This document shows, in pieces, positions 15,958 to 17,602 of a stretch of DNA of 17,602 bases. The stretch covers positions 1 through 17,602 of the forward strand of contig JBILMZ010000052.1 of the NCBI GenBank assembly GCA_044375275.1. Direction: 5' to 3'. The DNA comes from SZUA-430 sp044375275 (GTDB lineage Bacteria; Pseudomonadota; Alphaproteobacteria; Micropepsales; Micropepsaceae). Within the stretch, counting starts at the first letter, position 1. Each line of letters opens with the position of its first letter. A program made the translations under genes and the position numbers. Under the pieces are notes generated by a model that saw only the letters and a list, made by a program, of their open reading frames with translations, did no database searches and was not told where the DNA came from.

Positions 15958-16542
15958 GTGTTGAAAAAGTCAGTCAGTTTCAGCCTTGTTGTGGCAGCCA
16001 TCTCGGTGGCAGCGATCGCCCCCGCGCAGGCCGGCAAGGTCTACGGCAATTACGGGCAGGGCAGTGGCCAGCAGGACAGCGGCTATTACCAGGAGAGCAA
16101 CTCGTCCTGTAACGACGTCGACATCGCCGTCGGTACAGGCATCGGCGGCCTGGTCGGCGGCATCATCGGCAATCAGTTCGGCAAGGGCTCCGGCAACACG
16201 GCGGCCACGATCGGCGGCGTGATCCTCGGCGGCATCGCCGGCAACGCGATCGCGAAAGACGCCTGCCAGGACAAGCGCCAGGACGCCCACTATTACAACA
16301 ACGCATACTATGAATCGTTCAATGATCCGGACGAGGACGAGCGCTATGAGTGGAACAATCCCTACACCAACAATCATGGCTATGTGAGCGCAGGCGAGTA
16401 CTACGACGAGGGCTATCAGGACTTTGACGGCCCCTGCCGCGAGTTCACGCAGTCCGTCTACATTGACGGCCGCCCCGAGCAGGCCACGGGCGTGGCATGC
16501 CGCCAGCAGGACGGCACCTGGCGCATCGTCTCCGGCCAGTAA
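15958..16542 (+). CDS. Glycine-zipper 17 kDa surface-antigen-like protein (194 aa)
   Basis: I chose the GTG at 15958 because GGGAGA sits 7 bases upstream and it opens a clean signal peptide (MLKKSVSFSLVVAAISVAAI, then APAQA with cleavage after residue 25). Residues about 59-99 form a glycine-zipper double helix (GTGIGGLVGGIIGNQFG and GGVILGGIAGNAIA), as in the rickettsial 17 kDa antigen family. The C-terminal part (about 158-191: PCREFTQSV, ATGVACRQQDGTWRIV) is the small surface-antigen domain often fused to it. Between them lies a Tyr/Asn/Asp-rich linker. Cys 51, 103, 160 and 181 may form disulfides. It lacks a lipobox, unlike many relatives. It should be an envelope or outer-membrane protein. 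TATATT at 15919-15924 may be its -10, but no good -35 was found. Confidence 0.88.
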   Translation: MLKKSVSFSLVVAAISVAAIAPAQAGKVYGNYGQGSGQQDSGYYQESNSSCNDVDIAVGTGIGGLVGGIIGNQFGKGSGNTAATIGGVILGGIAGNAIAKDACQDKRQDAHYYNNAYYESFNDPDEDERYEWNNPYTNNHGYVSAGEYYDEGYQDFDGPCREFTQSVYIDGRPEQATGVACRQQDGTWRIVSGQ

Positions 16543-16564
16543 TCCGACCCATCGGCAAGAGCCA

Positions 16565-16603
16565 GGGCGTGCGTGAAATCCTCACGCGCGCCCTTCTCGT
16601 TTT
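16565..16603 (+). terminator. Rho-independent terminator of the surface-antigen-like gene
   Basis: GGGCGTGCGTGA (16565-16576) pairs with TCACGCGCGCCC (16582-16593), 12 pairs including one G-U, around a 5-base AATCC loop. TTCTCGTTTT follows. It begins 22 bases after the stop codon. Confidence 0.88.
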
Positions 16604-16609
16604 CGGGGT

Positions 16610-16632
16610 CGCGTTAACAAAGAATTAACGCG
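16610..16632. promoter_or_regulatory. CtrA-type binding site, TTAA-N7-TTAA within a perfect palindrome
   Basis: CGCGTTAA (16610-16617) and TTAACGCG (16625-16632) are perfect inverted arms separated by 7 bases, and read on the plus strand this contains TTAAC-N6-TTAAC. That matches exactly the known CtrA recognition sequence of alphaproteobacteria, a cell-cycle master regulator. In GC-rich DNA such a match is rare. It sits right after the terminator and about 430 bases before the acidic repeat gene. Which promoter it would control is not clear, and another palindrome-binding regulator is possible. Confidence 0.55.
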
Positions 16633-16655
16633 GTAAACCGCCAAAAACGCCCCTG

Positions 16656-16693
16656 AATTTATTCCCGACGAAAAAATTTATTTCGGCGAAAAA
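16656..16693. repeat. AT-rich imperfect tandem repeat, two copies of about 19 bases
   Basis: AATTTATT recurs at 16656 and 16675, each time followed by a C/G-rich step and then CGAAAA (one small offset between copies). The period is 19 bases, close to two helical turns, in the most AT-rich stretch of the window and about 25 bases after the CtrA-type site. It might be a promoter, a bent segment or a nucleoid-protein site. Confidence 0.4.
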
Positions 16694-17060
16694 TTCCGGA
16701 GGCGCGGTGGAATATCCGCTTCAGCCGCAAAGCGCACCGGCGTGCGTGCGCGCGATCCCTTCACCGGCACGATGCGGCCGCAAAAACGGGGACGCGATTT
16801 CCCGCGCGTTTCCGCAGCTTTCCCGGTTGAGAACCGTACACCACGCGCTGCTTGGAAGTTGCGCCTGAAACTGTCATCGGGAATTCTCAACGCCTGCCAC
16901 CGTGAGTTCCGGAGCACACGGGCATGATTTTGGAGCGCGCCAGGGAAGGGTCCCCCCACTTTACTTGGGCGAAAATGGTGTCATAGAGAACACCCATGAC
17001 GCGGCACGATGGCGGTCGCGCAAAAAGTTTTGAAGTCACATGCTGGAGTTCCCGAAGCAC

Positions 17061-17602
17061 ATGAAGCATTCCTCCCTTCTCCTGGCTGGCGTTTCCACGC
17101 TGGCGATCTCCCTGGCGGCAATGGCGACGCTGACGTCGTCCCCGGCCCAGGCCAGCTCGAAGAGCTGCGCCGCAAACAGCACCGCGCCCTGCACCGAAAG
17201 CAGCCGCAGCTCCAGCTCCTCGAATTCAACGGACGACGACGGCACGCCGGACCAGGGCTCGGGCGACGCGCCGGGCACACCGGGTTCCGACGACAGCAAC
17301 AACTCCACCGACGATGACGGCACGCCGGACCAGGGTTCGGGCGACGCCCCGGGCACGCCCGGCTCCGACGACAGCAATGACGACAACTCGCCCGACGATG
17401 ACGGCACGCCCGACCAGGGCGGCGGCAACGAAGACAGCGACGACAACGACGAAGACGAGAGCGACGACAGCGGCAACGACAGCCCCGACGACATCAACGA
17501 CGCGCCCGACGACAGCGACGGCCGCGACGATAGCGACGACGACCGGGATGACGACAGCGGCCGTGACAGCGACGACGACATCAACGACGCCCCGGATGAC
17601 AG
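17061..17602 (+). CDS. Secreted acidic Asp/Ser-rich repeat protein, 3' end outside window
   Basis: An open frame runs from 17061 to the window edge (180 codons and still open). It starts with a signal peptide, MKHSSLLLAGVSTLAISLAA, and a likely cleavage after AQA (residue 31). C36 and C44 follow, then a Ser-rich spacer, then a highly acidic low-complexity region of Asp, Ser, Gly, Asn and Pro. DDDGTPDQ occurs three times and DDINDAPDD twice. The short D-x-D-G-x-P-D pattern loosely recalls thrombospondin type 3 calcium-binding repeats, so a calcium-binding, extended extracellular protein is a reasonable but unproven guess. The ATG at 17040 is an in-frame alternative (7 more residues). GGAG at 17045-17048 slightly favours 17061, though the spacing is long. 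A 182-codon Ser-rich frame on the opposite strand is only its shadow. Confidence 0.8.
   Translation, partial: MKHSSLLLAGVSTLAISLAAMATLTSSPAQASSKSCAANSTAPCTESSRSSSSSNSTDDDGTPDQGSGDAPGTPGSDDSNNSTDDDGTPDQGSGDAPGTPGSDDSNDDNSPDDDGTPDQGGGNEDSDDNDEDESDDSGNDSPDDINDAPDDSDGRDDSDDDRDDDSGRDSDDDINDAPDD
17229..17423 (+). repeat. In-frame tandem repeats in the acidic protein gene
   Basis: Unit 1 (17229-17306, 26 codons) and unit 2 (17307-17390, 28 codons) encode nearly the same peptide, beginning TDDDGTPDQGSGDAPGTPGS. Unit 3 (from 17391) keeps only PDDDGTPDQG before diverging. Differences between units are mostly synonymous wobble changes plus one two-codon insertion. A shorter repeat, encoding DDINDAPDD, follows at about 17485-17511 and 17575 to the window edge. 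Confidence 0.85.

Larger units (their letters stand above)
16543..17060. other. 518-base gap with terminator, CtrA-type site and AT-rich repeats
   Basis: The gap holds the terminator of the preceding gene, a CtrA-consensus inverted repeat and an AT-rich tandem repeat, all listed separately. Beyond those, GTTGAGAA (16826-16833) can pair with TTCTCAAC (16884-16891), and GGTGT/ACACC form a small hairpin at 16977-16994, so part of it may be transcribed and folded. A GTG frame of 53 codons (16707-16868) follows GGAGG, but its wobble positions are less GC-rich than the neighbours. No convincing gene and no known RNA family was recognised. Confidence 0.5.

Noticed and set aside
16678..16959. 93-codon minus-strand frame in the 518-base gap
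   Set aside because: It has a GTG start without a Shine-Dalgarno sequence, random basic composition and no domain.
17036..17584. Serine/leucine-rich 182-codon minus-strand frame at the right edge
   Set aside because: Ser-rich runs are the reverse complement of the Asp/Gly codon repeats. The plus-strand frame has a signal peptide and wobble-type variation, so it is the coding one.

Overview
The window looks like a chromosomal segment of a GC-rich (by eye above 60%) Gram-negative bacterium, most likely an alphaproteobacterium. The support is indirect: a glycine-zipper protein of the 17 kDa surface antigen type, Tat and Sec signal peptides with a lipobox lipoprotein, a REP-like 'IPAQAGIQ' palindromic repeat, and one exact match to the CtrA consensus TTAA-N7-TTAA known from Caulobacter and relatives. 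A Caulobacterales/Hyphomonadaceae-like source is a reasonable guess but cannot be fixed from sequence alone. No rRNA, tRNA, CRISPR array, insertion sequence or phage gene was found.

Left part (1-4643): a minus-strand gene cut by the window edge (1-79), a Tat-exported cupin-like protein (220-1011, +), a REP-like repeat and a long hairpin between convergent genes, then lepA (elongation factor 4) on the minus strand with an exported FecR-domain protein upstream of it. Divergent from these is a METTL25/TRM13-like SAM methyltransferase (3813-4643, +).

Middle (4772-10462): three glycerophospholipid genes. A fused HAD phosphatase-PlsC acyltransferase lies on the plus strand. A long PlsB glycerol-3-phosphate acyltransferase and GpsA glycerol-3-phosphate dehydrogenase overlap by 4 bases on the minus strand. 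Together they cover dihydroxyacetone phosphate to glycerol-3-phosphate, lysophosphatidate and phosphatidate. A small DUF433/DUF5615 (PIN-like) putative toxin-antitoxin pair (6424-6972, +) sits between the acyltransferase genes, with a candidate operator palindrome in front of it.

Minus-strand hydrolase block (10537-14404): an outer-membrane-type lipoprotein, a membrane-anchored penicillin-amidase-family acylase (Ntn hydrolase) and an esterase-D/enterochelin-esterase-like hydrolase. Acylase and esterase overlap by 4 bases. These genes run in the same direction into gpsA-plsB with small gaps, so one five-gene transcription unit is possible.

Right part (14669-17602): three plus-strand envelope or secreted genes. 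They are an exported protein of unknown function (395 aa), a glycine-zipper surface-antigen-like protein ending in a textbook intrinsic terminator, and, after a 518-base gap holding the CtrA-type site and an AT-rich tandem repeat, the start of a very acidic Asp/Ser-rich repeat protein that runs off the window. Most of the window is ordinary housekeeping and envelope biology. The parts that most deserve follow-up are the acidic repeat protein with its CtrA-type site, the arginine-rich tail of the FecR protein, the acylase/esterase/lipoprotein operon joined to phospholipid genes, and the toxin-antitoxin pair inserted in the lipid cluster.
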